From contig NZ_MWLN01000202.1 in NCBI RefSeq assembly GCF_002198655.1, positions 35,498 to 99,497 on the forward strand: DNA of 64,000 nucleotides. Direction: 5' to 3'. Under the pieces are notes generated by a model that was not told the DNA's origin, ran no database searches, and saw nothing but the letters and a program-made list of their open reading frames with translations. The translations under genes and the position numbers were made by a program. Shown here in pieces: positions 16,734-27,028 of the stretch (within the stretch, counting starts at the first letter, position 1; every line of letters begins with the position of its first letter). This DNA comes from Kineosporia sp. A_224. GTDB taxonomy: Bacteria; Actinomycetota; Actinomycetes; Actinomycetales; Kineosporiaceae.

Positions 16734-17783
16734 TCATGGTGCGAGCCCGCTGACCGGCAGCCCCCTGGCCTCGGCCAGGTCGAGGGCGAGGTTCGCGGAC
16801 TGGATCGCGCCGCCGGCGGTGCCCTTCGTGAGGTTGTCCTCGCAGGCCACGACGACGACCCGGCCCGTCCGGGCGTCGACGGCGACCTGGAGCAGGACCG
16901 TGTTCGCGCCGAGCGTGTCGGCCGTCCGCGGCCAGCGGCCCTCGGGCAGGACGTGGACGAACGGCTCGTCGGCGTACTGCTCGACCCAGGCCGCGCGGAC
17001 GGCGGCCGGGTCGGACGGCGCCCCGGCGGCGAGCCGCGCCGTGCAGGTCGCGATGATCCCGCGGGCCATCGGCGCGAGCGTCGGGGTGAAGGAGACCGAG
17101 ACCGGGGCACCTGCGGCGAGGCCGAGGTTCTGCTCCATCTCGGGGGTGTGCCTGTGGACGCCGCCGACCCCGTAGGGGCTCATCGACCCCATCACCTCGC
17201 TGCCGAGGAGGTTCGCCTTCACGGCCCGCCCGGCGCCCGAGGTGCCGCTCGCGGCGACGACGACGACGTCCGGCTCGAGGAGCCCGGCGGCGAAGCCGGG
17301 CGCGAGGGCCAGGCTCACCGCCGTCGGGTAGCAGCCGGGGACGGCGACCCGCCGGGCCCCGGCGAGGGTCTCGCGCTGGGTGGAGCCGTCGGCCCGGACC
17401 AGCTCGGGCAGGCCGTAGGGCCAGGTGCCGGCGTGGTCGCTGCCGTAGAACTCCTTCCACGCGAGCGGGTCGGAGAGCCGGTGGTCCGCGCCGCAGTCGA
17501 CCACGACGACGTCCGGCGGGAGCTCGGCGGCGATCGGGCCGCTGGCACCGTGCGGCAGCGCCAGGAAGACGAGGTCGTGACCCGCGAGCTGCTCGGCGTC
17601 GGTCGGCACGAGGACCCGGTCGGCGAGCTGCGGAAGGTGCGGCTGGTGGTCGCCGAGCAGGCTGCCGGCGCTCGACGCAGCGGTGAGGGCACCGATCTCG
17701 ATGTCGGGGTGGCCGAGCAGGAGCCGGAGCAGCTCACCGCCTGCGTAGCCGCTCGCCCCTGCTACTGCCGCCCGGATGACCAT
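16734..17783 (-). CDS. argC: N-acetyl-gamma-glutamyl-phosphate reductase
   Basis: 349 residues. This NADPH enzyme reduces acetylglutamyl phosphate to the semialdehyde. The dinucleotide loop is [12 protein letters not shown] at the N-terminus. The catalytic Cys lies in [10 protein letters not shown] near residue 147, and the HRHTPEMEQ segment follows. It is the first gene of the arg operon. The ATG at 17781-17783 has no Shine-Dalgarno sequence, but TATAGT lies 8 nt upstream, so the transcript is probably leaderless. A 185-bp gap follows before the ribosome site of the ACT gene. Confidence 0.97.
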   Translation of the reverse strand: MVIRAAVAGASGYAGGELLRLLLGHPDIEIGALTAASSAGSLLGDHQPHLPQLADRVLVPTDAEQLAGHDLVFLALPHGASGPIAAELPPDVVVVDCGADHRLSDPLAWKEFYGSDHAGTWPYGLPELVRADGSTQRETLAGARRVAVPGCYPTAVSLALAPGFAAGLLEPDVVVVAASGTSGAGRAVKANLLGSEVMGSMSPYGVGGVHRHTPEMEQNLGLAAGAPVSVSFTPTLAPMARGIIATCTARLAAGAPSDPAAVRAAWVEQYADEPFVHVLPEGRWPRTADTLGANTVLLQVAVDARTGRVVVVACEDNLTKGTAGGAIQSANLALDLAEARGLPVSGLAP

Positions 17784-17820
17784 GACGCATGACTATACAT
17801 CGCAACGCATGTTCATGCAC
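17784..17820 (-). promoter_or_regulatory. argC promoter with ArgR-like operator
   Basis: This is an AT-rich island in GC-rich DNA. On the minus strand the -10 box TATAGT is at 17792-17797. Overlapping and upstream of it are ARG-box-like half-sites of GCAT/ATGC type: GCATGAACATGC (17807-17818, a near-perfect dyad) and GATGTATAGTCATGC. ArgR from the same operon is the obvious ligand. Binding would cover the -10 to -35 region and block argC transcription. Inferred from motif and context. Confidence 0.65.
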
Positions 17821-17866
17821 GTAGCCGGACCCCGGGCACACTCCGGGACCAGCGTAGCCCGGCCGT

Positions 17867-19426
17867 TCAGGCGTCCCGCAGGACGTACCGGCCGGTCCCG
17901 AGCCGTTTCGCCTCGTACATCGCGAGGTCGGCGCGGTGCAGCAGGTCCCCCGGCCCGGCGAGCCGCGCCGGGTGCGCCGCGACGACACCGCCGACGCTCG
18001 CACCGACCTGCACCGAGACGGCGGCGCGGTCGTCGGCCCTGCCGTCGAGCCGCACCGGCTCGGCGACGGCGTCGACGACCCGCTGCGCGACGAGGTCCGC
18101 GTCGGCCGCGCGACCGTGGACGACGAGCGCGAACTCGTCGCCGCCGATCCGCGCGACGAGGTCGCCCTCCCGGACGCAGGCACTGAGGCGCCGCGCGACG
18201 ACCTCGAGGACCCGGTCCCCCGTCGCGTGCCCGTAGGCGTCGTTGACGGGCTTGAACCCGTCGAGGTCGAGGACGAGGAGCACGAGCCGGTCGTCCTCGC
18301 CCGCGGTGCCGATGGCCGCCTCGAGCACCTCCTCGAAGCGGGCCCGGTTCGCCAGACCGGTCAACGGGTCGTGGAACGCCTGGTGCCGGAGCCTCCCCGC
18401 GAGCCGGTCGCGGTCGCGCAGCGCGCGGTCCAGCTCGACGACCACGACGACCTGGCGGGCGACGACGAGCGCGGTGACGCAGACCGCCCCCACCGCGGCG
18501 ACCCACCCGGGCCCGTCGAGCCCCCGGACGGCGAGCGCCTGGACGAGCAGCGCGTTCGAGATCACGACGGCCAGGAACGGCACGAGCGACAGCCGGCGCG
18601 GACCGGCGCGCCCGTCCCCCGCCCCGGTCCGGACGTGCACGAGCTGGACGGTGGCCGCGGCCGCCAGCAGCCCGTTGGCCACGACGTGCAGGAGGAGCAC
18701 CGCGGACAGCAGGTCGCGGGCCACCAGGCCGGGACCGATCACCTGGAGGACGGTCTCGGCCCCCGCTGCGGCGACGAGCAGGAGACCCGCCGGCAGCGAG
18801 AACGGCCGGACCTGGCCGAGCGCGACCTTGGCGACGGCGAAGGTGGCGACGAGGAAGAGGCCCGGCCCGGTGAGGACGGCGAGCAGGGTGTCCGTCCGGC
18901 TCGAGCCGACGGTGACCCCCATGAGGTACGCGCCACCGGTCGCCGCCACCGCCAGGACGATCCCGAGGTCGAGGCAGAACCGCACCGCAGCCCGCCGCGA
19001 CCCCAGCCGCAGCGGTTCGAGGAGGAAGGTGACGATGACGACGCCGGTGCCGGCGAGGACGAGCAGCCCCTGCACCGGGACGCCCACGGCCACGGCGAGC
19101 GTCACCTCCGGGCGGGTCGCGACGACGACCAGCTGGACGACGTCCCCGGCGAGGAAGGCCAGGCCGGAGACCGCGGCACCGCGCCAGACCCGGCGGGTCG
19201 CCGGCCCGGCGGTCGGCGTCCGGACGACCTGGTACGACCGGACGACGAGGGCGAGGTGGACCGCGGCGAGCAGGACCCAGACGAGGGCCACCCGGGCTCG
19301 CAGCGGGCCGAGACCGGCGAGGACCGCGACGGCCGCGCCGACGGCCACGGCGGCGGCGAGCAGGGCGGGCGGTCCGCCTGCCCGGGGCCGCGCCGCAGCG
19401 CGCAGCGTCGTCGCCGACAGGTTCAC
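17867..19426 (-). CDS. membrane-bound diguanylate cyclase (GGDEF)
   Basis: 519 residues. The first 340 or so are strongly hydrophobic, with roughly nine or ten predicted membrane helices and no recognised sensor family. The C-terminal GGDEF domain (about 350-515) begins HDPLTGLANRARF, contains LDLDGFKPVND with the metal-binding Asp, and has an intact catalytic RIGGDEF near residue 430. The I-site REGD lies five residues before it, so product inhibition by c-di-GMP is expected. There is no EAL domain. GTG at 19424-19426 has GAGGAG upstream. It lies directly upstream of argC on the same strand but is separated from it by the argC promoter. Confidence 0.93.
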   Translation of the reverse strand: MNLSATTLRAAARPRAGGPPALLAAAVAVGAAVAVLAGLGPLRARVALVWVLLAAVHLALVVRSYQVVRTPTAGPATRRVWRGAAVSGLAFLAGDVVQLVVVATRPEVTLAVAVGVPVQGLLVLAGTGVVIVTFLLEPLRLGSRRAAVRFCLDLGIVLAVAATGGAYLMGVTVGSSRTDTLLAVLTGPGLFLVATFAVAKVALGQVRPFSLPAGLLLVAAAGAETVLQVIGPGLVARDLLSAVLLLHVVANGLLAAAATVQLVHVRTGAGDGRAGPRRLSLVPFLAVVISNALLVQALAVRGLDGPGWVAAVGAVCVTALVVARQVVVVVELDRALRDRDRLAGRLRHQAFHDPLTGLANRARFEEVLEAAIGTAGEDDRLVLLVLDLDGFKPVNDAYGHATGDRVLEVVARRLSACVREGDLVARIGGDEFALVVHGRAADADLVAQRVVDAVAEPVRLDGRADDRAAVSVQVGASVGGVVAAHPARLAGPGDLLHRADLAMYEAKRLGTGRYVLRDA

Positions 19427-19594
19427 GGTGCTCCTCGCAGGGCAGCCCGATGACCTGGCCGGCGCGGGGCCACGCGCCGGTCACCCAGGACCCTGGCTGT
19501 CCCGGGACCGGGCAATCTAGCCGGTATCGTTCACATCCGAGGCATCCGGGCCGGATCGCCGCCTCGTGGTCGGCGGCCGGGGCGTTCCGGGACG

Positions 19595-20422
19595 TCAGCG
19601 GCCGACCGGGTCCCCCGGGCCGTACGCGTGGATGCCGAGCGTGCGCGCGTAGCGGCCGCGACCGTCGTGCGCCGCGGCCGCGAGGGTGCCCGGGGTGTCC
19701 AGCCCGGCCCGCAGGAAGCAGCCGGACCAGGCGTCGAGGTCGCCGCGGGCCGCGGCGGCGACGAGGGCGACGAGGTCGGCGGGCTCCGTCCACTCGGTGC
19801 GGTCGGCGTGCATCGCCATCGCGGCCGTCATGTCGGTGCGGACCGTCCCCGGCGAGATCTCGAAGGCGCGCAGGCCGCGGTCGGCACCCGCGAGGTGCAG
19901 GTTGCCCCCGACGCGCATGAGCCCGGCCTTCGCGGCGCAGTAGGCGGAGTAGATCGCGCGGTCCTCGGCACCGGCCCCCGAGCTGAGGTCGACGACCCGG
20001 CCGCCGCCCCGCGCGAGCATCCCGGGGACGACGGCCCGCACGCAGTGGAAGGGGCCGCGCAGGTCGACCTCGACGACCCGCCACCAGTCGTCCGGGTCGG
20101 CCTCCCACACCGGCACCTCGACCGGGTCGATGACGCCGGCGTTGTTGACGAGCAGGTCCGCGGGGCCGAGCGCCGCCTCGAGCACGGCGACGGCCGCGAC
20201 CACCTCGGGGTACACGGTCACGTCGGCGGCGGCGACCGCGACGGTGCCGCCGGTGGCGCGGATCGCGTCGGCCACCGGGGCGGCGCGCGCGGTGTCCCGG
20301 ACGAGCAGCCCGACGGCCAGGCCGTCCGCGGCGAGCCCCTCGGCGACCGCCCGGCCGAGGCCCCGGTTGCCCCCGGTCACGAGGGCGACACGGGCGGGCG
20401 GCGGGACGGTCGGGCTCGTCAT
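19595..20422 (-). CDS. short-chain dehydrogenase/reductase
   Basis: 275 residues, classical SDR. The Rossmann glycine motif is TGGNRGLG near residue 15, followed by the NNAG strand near residue 92. The catalytic Ser lies in VVDLSSGAG and the Tyr-Lys pair in YSAYCAAKAG near residue 160. Later ISPGTVRTDM is the usual post-active-site loop. An acidic residue after strand 2 is lacking (LLVRDTARA, Arg instead), which suggests NADP(H). The substrate is not predictable. The neighbours do not form a pathway with it. Confidence 0.9.
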   Translation of the reverse strand: MTSPTVPPPARVALVTGGNRGLGRAVAEGLAADGLAVGLLVRDTARAAPVADAIRATGGTVAVAAADVTVYPEVVAAVAVLEAALGPADLLVNNAGVIDPVEVPVWEADPDDWWRVVEVDLRGPFHCVRAVVPGMLARGGGRVVDLSSGAGAEDRAIYSAYCAAKAGLMRVGGNLHLAGADRGLRAFEISPGTVRTDMTAAMAMHADRTEWTEPADLVALVAAAARGDLDAWSGCFLRAGLDTPGTLAAAAHDGRGRYARTLGIHAYGPGDPVGR

Positions 20423-20510
20423 GGGACCAGCGTGCCAGGGCGCGCGGGCCGGTGCGCCGCGGTGGCCGGGCGGGTGGGGTGCGCGTCCCGGTCCCGGCGC
20501 GGCGGCGTCC

Positions 20511-21557
20511 TCAGCAGCCCGCGCCGCGCGTGCGCTGGGCGGCGAGCGCGGTCGTCCGCGCCGCGCCCGTGAGCAGCTTCGGGCGGCCGGAGACGATGAC
20601 CGCCGGGTCCCAGGCGGTGCTCTTGACGCCGCGGGCGGTCACGGTGAGCGAGAGGACGCCGGTCTGCGCACCCGCACCGGGGCGGGCGTAGAAGACGAAG
20701 TTCCCCATCCCGTAGTGGACGACCGCGCCGGCGACCTTCGTCTGCGGCTGCAGGACGTGGGCGTGGCTGCCGACCACCGCGTCGGCACCCGCCGAGGCGA
20801 GCGTGCGGGCCACGTCGGCCTGCCGGGCTGTCGGGCAGGTGCGGCGCTCGACGCCCCAGTGCAGCAGGACGACGACCACCTCGACACCGTCGGCCTTCTC
20901 GGCCCGGACGGCGCGGGCGAGCCGGGCCAGCCCGGTGCCCTTCGTCGTCGCCAGACCCGCGCGGGAGGTGGTCGCCGGCCACGTCGTCGTGGCGAACGAG
21001 TCGAGGACGTCGGTCGCGGCGAAGACCGAGACCCGAACGCCACGGATCGTCCGGCGCAGCGGCGCGAAGGCCGCCGCCGAGTCCGCGCCGGCGCCGAGGA
21101 CGGGGAAGGACGCGTCCTTCGCCGCGGCGAGCGAGTCCCGCAGACCGACGCGCCCGTAGTCCATGCCGTGGTTGTTCGCCATGCTCACGGCGTCGACGCC
21201 CGCCGTGCGCAGCGCCGCGAAGGCGCGGGGCGGCGCGCGGAACGTGTACTGCTTCGGCTCCGGGGTGCCGCGTGTCGTGACGGCGGTCTCGAGGTTGACG
21301 ACCGCGAGGTCCGCAGCCTTCAGCACCTTCGCCGCGGTCCCGAGGTTGCCGTCCAGGGCCGCCTCGGAGGCGCCCTCGAAGTGGACGTCACCGGCGAAGG
21401 CCAGAACGACCGGCTTCGGGTCCCGGACCGGGAGCGCGGTGGCGTCTCGGCCGGTCAGCACGAGCACCGAGCCGACGAGGGCGGTGACGAGGAACGCCCC
21501 GGCGGACCGGACCACGGTGGGGGCCGGGCGGCGTCGCAGTGCCGTCGCATGTCTCAC
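20511..21557 (-). CDS. CapA-family protein, copy 1
   Basis: 348 residues. An N-terminal membrane anchor (about 18-38) precedes a PGA_cap (CapA) calcineurin-like metallophosphatase-fold domain. Signature segments are AFAGDVHFEG, VVNLETAVT, MANNHGMDYG, LLHWGVER and GSHAHVLQP, so all metal-ligand positions look intact. CapA-like proteins take part in poly-gamma-glutamate or related surface-polymer export; no capB or capC genes are nearby, so the role is open. GTG at 21555-21557 is preferred over 21566 because TACAGT lies 7 nt before it, a leaderless arrangement. It is a close paralogue of the next gene. Confidence 0.85.
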   Translation of the reverse strand: MRHATALRRRPAPTVVRSAGAFLVTALVGSVLVLTGRDATALPVRDPKPVVLAFAGDVHFEGASEAALDGNLGTAAKVLKAADLAVVNLETAVTTRGTPEPKQYTFRAPPRAFAALRTAGVDAVSMANNHGMDYGRVGLRDSLAAAKDASFPVLGAGADSAAAFAPLRRTIRGVRVSVFAATDVLDSFATTTWPATTSRAGLATTKGTGLARLARAVRAEKADGVEVVVVLLHWGVERRTCPTARQADVARTLASAGADAVVGSHAHVLQPQTKVAGAVVHYGMGNFVFYARPGAGAQTGVLSLTVTARGVKSTAWDPAVIVSGRPKLLTGAARTTALAAQRTRGAGC

Positions 21558-21564
21558 GGCGCGC

Positions 21565-21570
21565 ACTGTA
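21565..21570 (-). promoter_or_regulatory. leaderless -10 hexamer of CapA copy 1
   Basis: TACAGT on the minus strand, 7 nt before GTG 21557, with no Shine-Dalgarno sequence. Confidence 0.4.
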
Positions 21571-21617
21571 CGGATCAGGCCGGCGACGCCTGCCGTGCTG
21601 CGCCGGGACACGCCGCC

Positions 21618-21673
21618 CAGCAGGCCCGTCAGCAGGCCCGTCAGCAGGCCCGTCAGCAGGCCCGTCAGCAGGC
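21618..21673. repeat. 12-bp tandem repeat at the CapA copy 2 stop codon
   Basis: Four exact copies of CAGCAGGCCCGT (21618-21665) plus the first 8 bases of a fifth. On the minus strand each unit contains TGC-TGA, which is the last codon and stop of CapA copy 2, so the repeat is a multiplied stop region extending downstream. Confidence 0.9.
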
Positions 21674-22756
21674 GGTGCCGCGCTCCTCCTGCGCCCGCGC
21701 GGCGGCGGCCTTGTCGGCCCCCGTGAGCAGCACGGGCCGGCCGGCGCGGATGACGGCGGGTGCCCAGGTGCTGCCGCGCACGCCGGCACCGGTGACGGTC
21801 ACGGTGAGGACGCCGGACTGCACGGCGGCCCCGCCCTTGGCGTAGAAGACGAAATTGCCCAGTCCGTAGGCGACGAGCGTGCTGCCGACGGTGGTCTGCG
21901 GCTGGAGCACGTGCGCGTGGCTGCCGACGACGGCGTCGGCACCCGCCTCCGCGAGGACGCGGGCCACCTCCTCCTGGCGTGTCGTCGGGCAGGTGCGCCG
22001 CTCGACGCCCCAGTGCGTCATGACGACGACGACGTCGGCCCGGCGGGCCGCGCCGCCGGCCTTCTCGGCCCGGACGGCGTCCGCGAGACGGGCCAGCCCG
22101 GCGTCCTTCACCGCGGCCAGCCCGGGCCGCTGCGGCGCGGCCGGCCACGAGGTGACGGCGAAGGAGTCGAGGACGTCGGTGGCGGCGAAGACCGACACCT
22201 TGACGCCCCGGACGGTGCGGCGCAGCGGGGCGAACGCGGCGGCGTCGTCCGCGCCGGCACCGACGACGGCGACCTTCGCGGCGCGGGCCGCGGCGAGGGA
22301 GTCGATGAGGCCGGCCCGGCCGTAGTCCATGCCGTGGTTGTTCGCCATGCTCACGGCGTCGACCCCGGCGTCCGCGAGCGCCGTGAACGCCCGGGCCGGC
22401 GCGCGGAAGGCGTACTGCTTGGGCTGCCGGTTGCCGCCGGTCGTCACCGCCGCCTCGAGGTTGACGACCGCGAGGTCGGCCGCCGCCAGGACCTGCGCGG
22501 CCTGGCCCAGCCCGTCGTCGAGCGCTGCGGCCGACGAGCCCTCGAAGTGGACGTCGCCCGCGAACGCGAGCGTCACCGCGCTCGTCGACGGTGCGGCCGC
22601 AGCGTCCGGTCGCCCGGCGTCGGCCCGCACGACGCCGACCACCGCGACGACGACGACCGCGGACGCGGCGAGCAGCGCCAGGACGTACGGCACCGGCACG
22701 CCGCGCCTGCGCGCAGGCCGCACCGGGCCGCGGGCCGGTCCCCCGTACGTCGCCAT
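21665..22756 (-). CDS. CapA-family protein, copy 2
   Basis: 363 residues with a signal anchor at about 24-44, then the same CapA metallophosphatase-fold domain as copy 1. Near-identical blocks are AFAGDVHFEGSS, VVNLEAAVT, MANNHGMDYGRAG, HWGVERRTCPT and GSHAHVLQPQT. Both copies end in a Cys (GTAC, GAGC). The tandem pair arose by duplication, and copy 2 is upstream. TATCGT is 7 nt before the ATG and there is no Shine-Dalgarno sequence. The multiplied stop region follows. The partner enzymes of a capsule pathway are not in the window. Confidence 0.85.
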   Translation of the reverse strand: MATYGGPARGPVRPARRRGVPVPYVLALLAASAVVVVAVVGVVRADAGRPDAAAAPSTSAVTLAFAGDVHFEGSSAAALDDGLGQAAQVLAAADLAVVNLEAAVTTGGNRQPKQYAFRAPARAFTALADAGVDAVSMANNHGMDYGRAGLIDSLAAARAAKVAVVGAGADDAAAFAPLRRTVRGVKVSVFAATDVLDSFAVTSWPAAPQRPGLAAVKDAGLARLADAVRAEKAGGAARRADVVVVMTHWGVERRTCPTTRQEEVARVLAEAGADAVVGSHAHVLQPQTTVGSTLVAYGLGNFVFYAKGGAAVQSGVLTVTVTGAGVRGSTWAPAVIRAGRPVLLTGADKAAAARAQEERGTAC

Positions 22757-22763
22757 ACGCCGG

Positions 22764-22769
22764 ACGATA
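22764..22769 (-). promoter_or_regulatory. leaderless -10 hexamer of CapA copy 2
   Basis: TATCGT on the minus strand, 7 nt before ATG 22756. The surrounding DNA (ATACG...GATACGTAC) is locally AT-richer than its neighbours. Confidence 0.4.
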
Positions 22770-22819
22770 CGTACCCGCTGTCCGGTTCGCGCGTCGCGCG
22801 GCGTGACACGCCGGACGGG

Positions 22820-25353
22820 TCAGGCCCCCCGGAGCACCGCCCCGGTGCGCGCACCGGCCTCGGCGACGGCGGCGTCCCGGGCGGCCGCCGCCTCGGCGGC
22901 CGTCAGGGTCCGGTCCGGGGCCCGCAGCCGCAGCGCGAAGGCGAGCGACTTCTTGCCCGCGCCGACCTGGGGGCCGGTGTAGACGTCGAAGAGGCGGACG
23001 CTCTCGAGCAGGCTGCCGGCGCCGGCGCGCAGCGCCGCCTCGACGGCTTCGGCGGGGACGGCCTCGTCGACGACGAGCGCGACGTCCTCCTTCGCGAGCG
23101 GGAACGTCGGTACCGGGACGGCGCGCCGCAGCTCGCCGGACGCCGCGACGAGCACGTCGAGGTCGACCTCCGCGGCGACGGTCCGGGCGGGCAGCGACAG
23201 GGCCGAGACGACCTTGGGGTGCAGCTCGCCCGCGTGGCCGACGAGGGTGCCGTCGACCTCGAGGCGCGCGCACCGGCCGGGGTGCCACGGCGCGTGGCCG
23301 GCGTCCTGGGTGACCGTCGCGTCGACGCCGAGGGTGCGGGCGACGAGCAGGGCGGCGTCGAGGGCGTCGGTCCAGTCCGCGGGGCGGGCCGGGCCGTACC
23401 AGCCGGGCAGCACCCGGTTGCCGGCCATGACGACCGCCACCCGGCGTGGCTGCGGCGGCACCGCGGCCTGCAGCGCCGCGAGGTCGCCGTCCGCCGGCAG
23501 GACGCCGACCGGCAGCTGCGGGGCGACGGCGTCGAGCCGCTCGGGCCGGGTCACGAGACCGGTCTCGAAGAGCGCGACGTCCGTGGCGCCGCGGCCGACG
23601 TTGCGGCGCAGCGCGTCGAGCAGCGTCGCGAGCAGCGACGTGCGCATCTCGGGCTGCTCGTCGGAGAGCGGGTTCGCGAGCCGGACGGCCCGGCGGCGGG
23701 CGTCGTCCGCGTCGAGCCCGAAGGCGTCGTGCACCTCCGGCGCGACGAACGGGTACGTGAGCACCTCGACGAGCCCGTGCTCGGCGAGCGCCCGGGACAC
23801 CGAGCGGCGTGCCGTCTGGCTGTGGCTGAGGCCGCGGCCGGCCGGGGCGACCGGGAGCACCGACGGGATGACGTCGTAGCCGACGAGCCGCGCGACCTCC
23901 TCGACGAGGTCGACGGGGATGCGCAGGTCGGGCCGCCAGGACGGCGGCGTCACCGAGAGCGCCGCGTCGCCGGCCGGGGCGACCCGGCAGTCGATGCGCT
24001 CGAGGTGCGCGACGACGTCCTCGCGGGTCAGCGGCACCCCGATGACGCGCTCGGCAAGCCCCACGGGCAGCTCGATCGCGGGCACCGCGGCGCGCTCGTC
24101 GACGTCCGTCACAGCGGCGGCCTCGCCGCCGCCGTGCTCGACGAGGAGCCGGACCGCGAGCTCCGCGGCCCGGTCGGCGAGGTCGGTGTCGACGCCGCGC
24201 TCGAAGCGCCGGCTCGCCTCGGTGGAGAGCTTGTGCCGGCGTGCAGTGCGGGCGACGGTGATCGGGTCGAAGTGCGCGGCCTCGACGAGCAGGCTCGTCG
24301 TGCTGTCCGTGACCTCGCTGCTCGCGCCGCCCATGACGCCGGCGAGCGCCAGGACGCGGGCGCCGCCGTCGTCGGTGATGAGCAGGTCCTCGGGGTCGAG
24401 GGTGCGCTCGACGTCGTCCAGCGTCGTGAGCTTCTCCCCCGCCGTGGCCCGCCGGACGACGACGGGGGCGATGAGCCGGTCGAGGTCGAAGGCGTGCAGC
24501 GGCTGGCCGACCGCGAGCATGACGTAGTTCGTCACGTCGACGGCGAGCGAGATCGGGCGCATGCCGGCCTGCTCGAGGCGGCGCTGCATCCACGCCGGCG
24601 ACGGCCGGGTCGGGTCGACGCCGCGGACGACCCGGGCGACGTAGCGGTCGCAGCCGGGGACACCGTGGATCGGGGCGTCGTCCGCGAGCCGGACCTCGAA
24701 CCCGTCGTCCGTCGGCTTCGGGACGTCGACCGCGGCCGGGTCGGTGAACGCGGCGCCGGTGCTCAGCGCGTAGTCGCGGGCGACGCCGCGGACGCTCAGC
24801 GCGTAGCCGCGGTCGGGTGTGACGTTGACCTCGACGGTCTCCTCGCCCAGGCCCAGCAGCGCGATCGCGTCGGTGCCGACGGGGGCGTCGTCCAGGCCCA
24901 TCTCGACGAGCCGGATGATCCCGTCGTGGTCGTCGCCGAGCCCGAGCTCGCGGGCCGAGCAGATCATGCCGTCGGAGACGTGGCCGTACGTCTTGCGCGC
25001 GGCGATCGGGAACGGGCCGGGCAGCACGGCGCCGGGCAGGACGACGACGACCTTGTCCCCGACGAGGAAGTTGTGCGCGCCGCAGACGATCCCGCGCGGG
25101 CTCCGGGTGCCGTCAGCGTTCTCGATATTGAGGTCACCGACGTCGAGGGAGCACCAGCGGATGACCTTGCCGTTCTTCTGCGGCTCGTCGACGAACTCGA
25201 GGACCCGGCCGACGACGAGCGGCCCGGTGACGCCGCCGCCGTGGATGCCCTCCTCCTCGAGGCCGACCCGCACGAGGTCGGCCGCGACCTGCTCGCCGGT
25301 GGCACCCGCGGGCAGCGCGGCGTACTCCGCGAGCCAGGGAAGCGGAACTCGCA

Positions 25354-25354
<1 letters not shown>
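22820..25354 (-). CDS. pheT: phenylalanyl-tRNA synthetase beta subunit
   Basis: 844 residues, normal length. Domains in order are: EMAP/OB tRNA-binding fold (about 44-155, LVVGRVLEFVDEPQKNGKVI), B3/4 editing domain (about 220-390), B5 (about 410-480, PSWRPDLRIPVDLVEEVARL), a catalytic-core-like fold, and the C-terminal FDX-ACB anticodon domain (about 750-843, PTFPLAKEDVALVV). It forms the alpha2-beta2 enzyme with PheS. The ATG overlaps the pheS stop by one base (TGATG), so the two subunits are translationally coupled. Confidence 0.97.
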
Positions 25355-26469
<1,115 letters not shown>

Positions 26470-26612
26470 TCAGGTTTCGGGTGCCGCGCATCCGCGTCCG
26501 CCGGCCGGACCGACGGCTCGGCGGCGGCTGCCCCGAGTCTCCCAGATGTGCGGGGCTGCTCGCGCACGGGTTATGGGGGCGGGCTGGAGTGGGTGGCGGG
26601 CTGCGTGGCCAC

Positions 26613-26675
26613 CGTCCTCTGGAGGGGTACGCACCCTTCCCGGACGTTGTCGCGTCCATCACCCGCCAGAGGACG
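26613..26675. repeat. 63-bp repeat, copy 1
   Basis: Ends are inverted over 10 bp (CGTCCTCTGG and CCAGAGGACG). By hand alignment it matches copy 2 at 57 of 63 positions and copy 3 at 52 of 63, with no gaps. Positions 41-50 of the unit are the most variable. Confidence 0.9.
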
Positions 26676-26695
26676 CCCACTCACCGACGAGGCAC

Positions 26696-26758
26696 CGTCC
26701 TCTGGAGGGATACGCACCCTTCCCGGACGTTGTCGTGTCGATATCCCGCCAGAGGAGG
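26696..26758. repeat. 63-bp repeat, copy 2
   Basis: Same unit, 20 bp after copy 1, with the right end altered (CCAGAGGAGG). The left 14 bases are identical to copy 1. The core GCACCCTTCCCGGACGTTGT is shared exactly with copy 1. Confidence 0.9.
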
Positions 26759-26960
26759 CCCGGCGCGAGCCAAGGACCCGACGACGTCGATGAATGCGTG
26801 GATGGTCGGGTCCTCCTGCACGTCCGAGCGTGCGAGCGGGCACAACCATCGACGCATCCATCGACGCGCCCGTCGTCGCGAACCTGGGCGGTATCCCCCG
26901 GGTCGCGCGGTCACCATCGGACGCGGGAAACGCACGTCTCGGCCCCGTGCTGCGGGTGCG

Positions 26961-27023
26961 CGTCCTGTGGAGGGATATGCACTCTTCCCGGGCGGTGAAG
27001 CGTGCAGGACCCGCCAGAGGACG
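26961..27023. repeat. 63-bp repeat, copy 3
   Basis: Same unit and length, more diverged (49 of 63 against copy 2), with one change in the left arm (CGTCCTGTGG) and an intact right arm. It ends 5 bp before the stop codon of the methyltransferase gene. Confidence 0.85.
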
Positions 27024-27028
27024 GTCGG

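Noticed and set aside
16549..16737. 63-residue N-terminal extension of the ACT protein
   Set aside because: Low complexity and outside the domain. A strong ribosome site precedes GTG 16548.
26613..27023. CRISPR array made of the 63-bp repeats
   Set aside because: Only three units, with gaps of 20 and 202 bp, and no cas gene. Unit length and divergence do not fit a CRISPR repeat.
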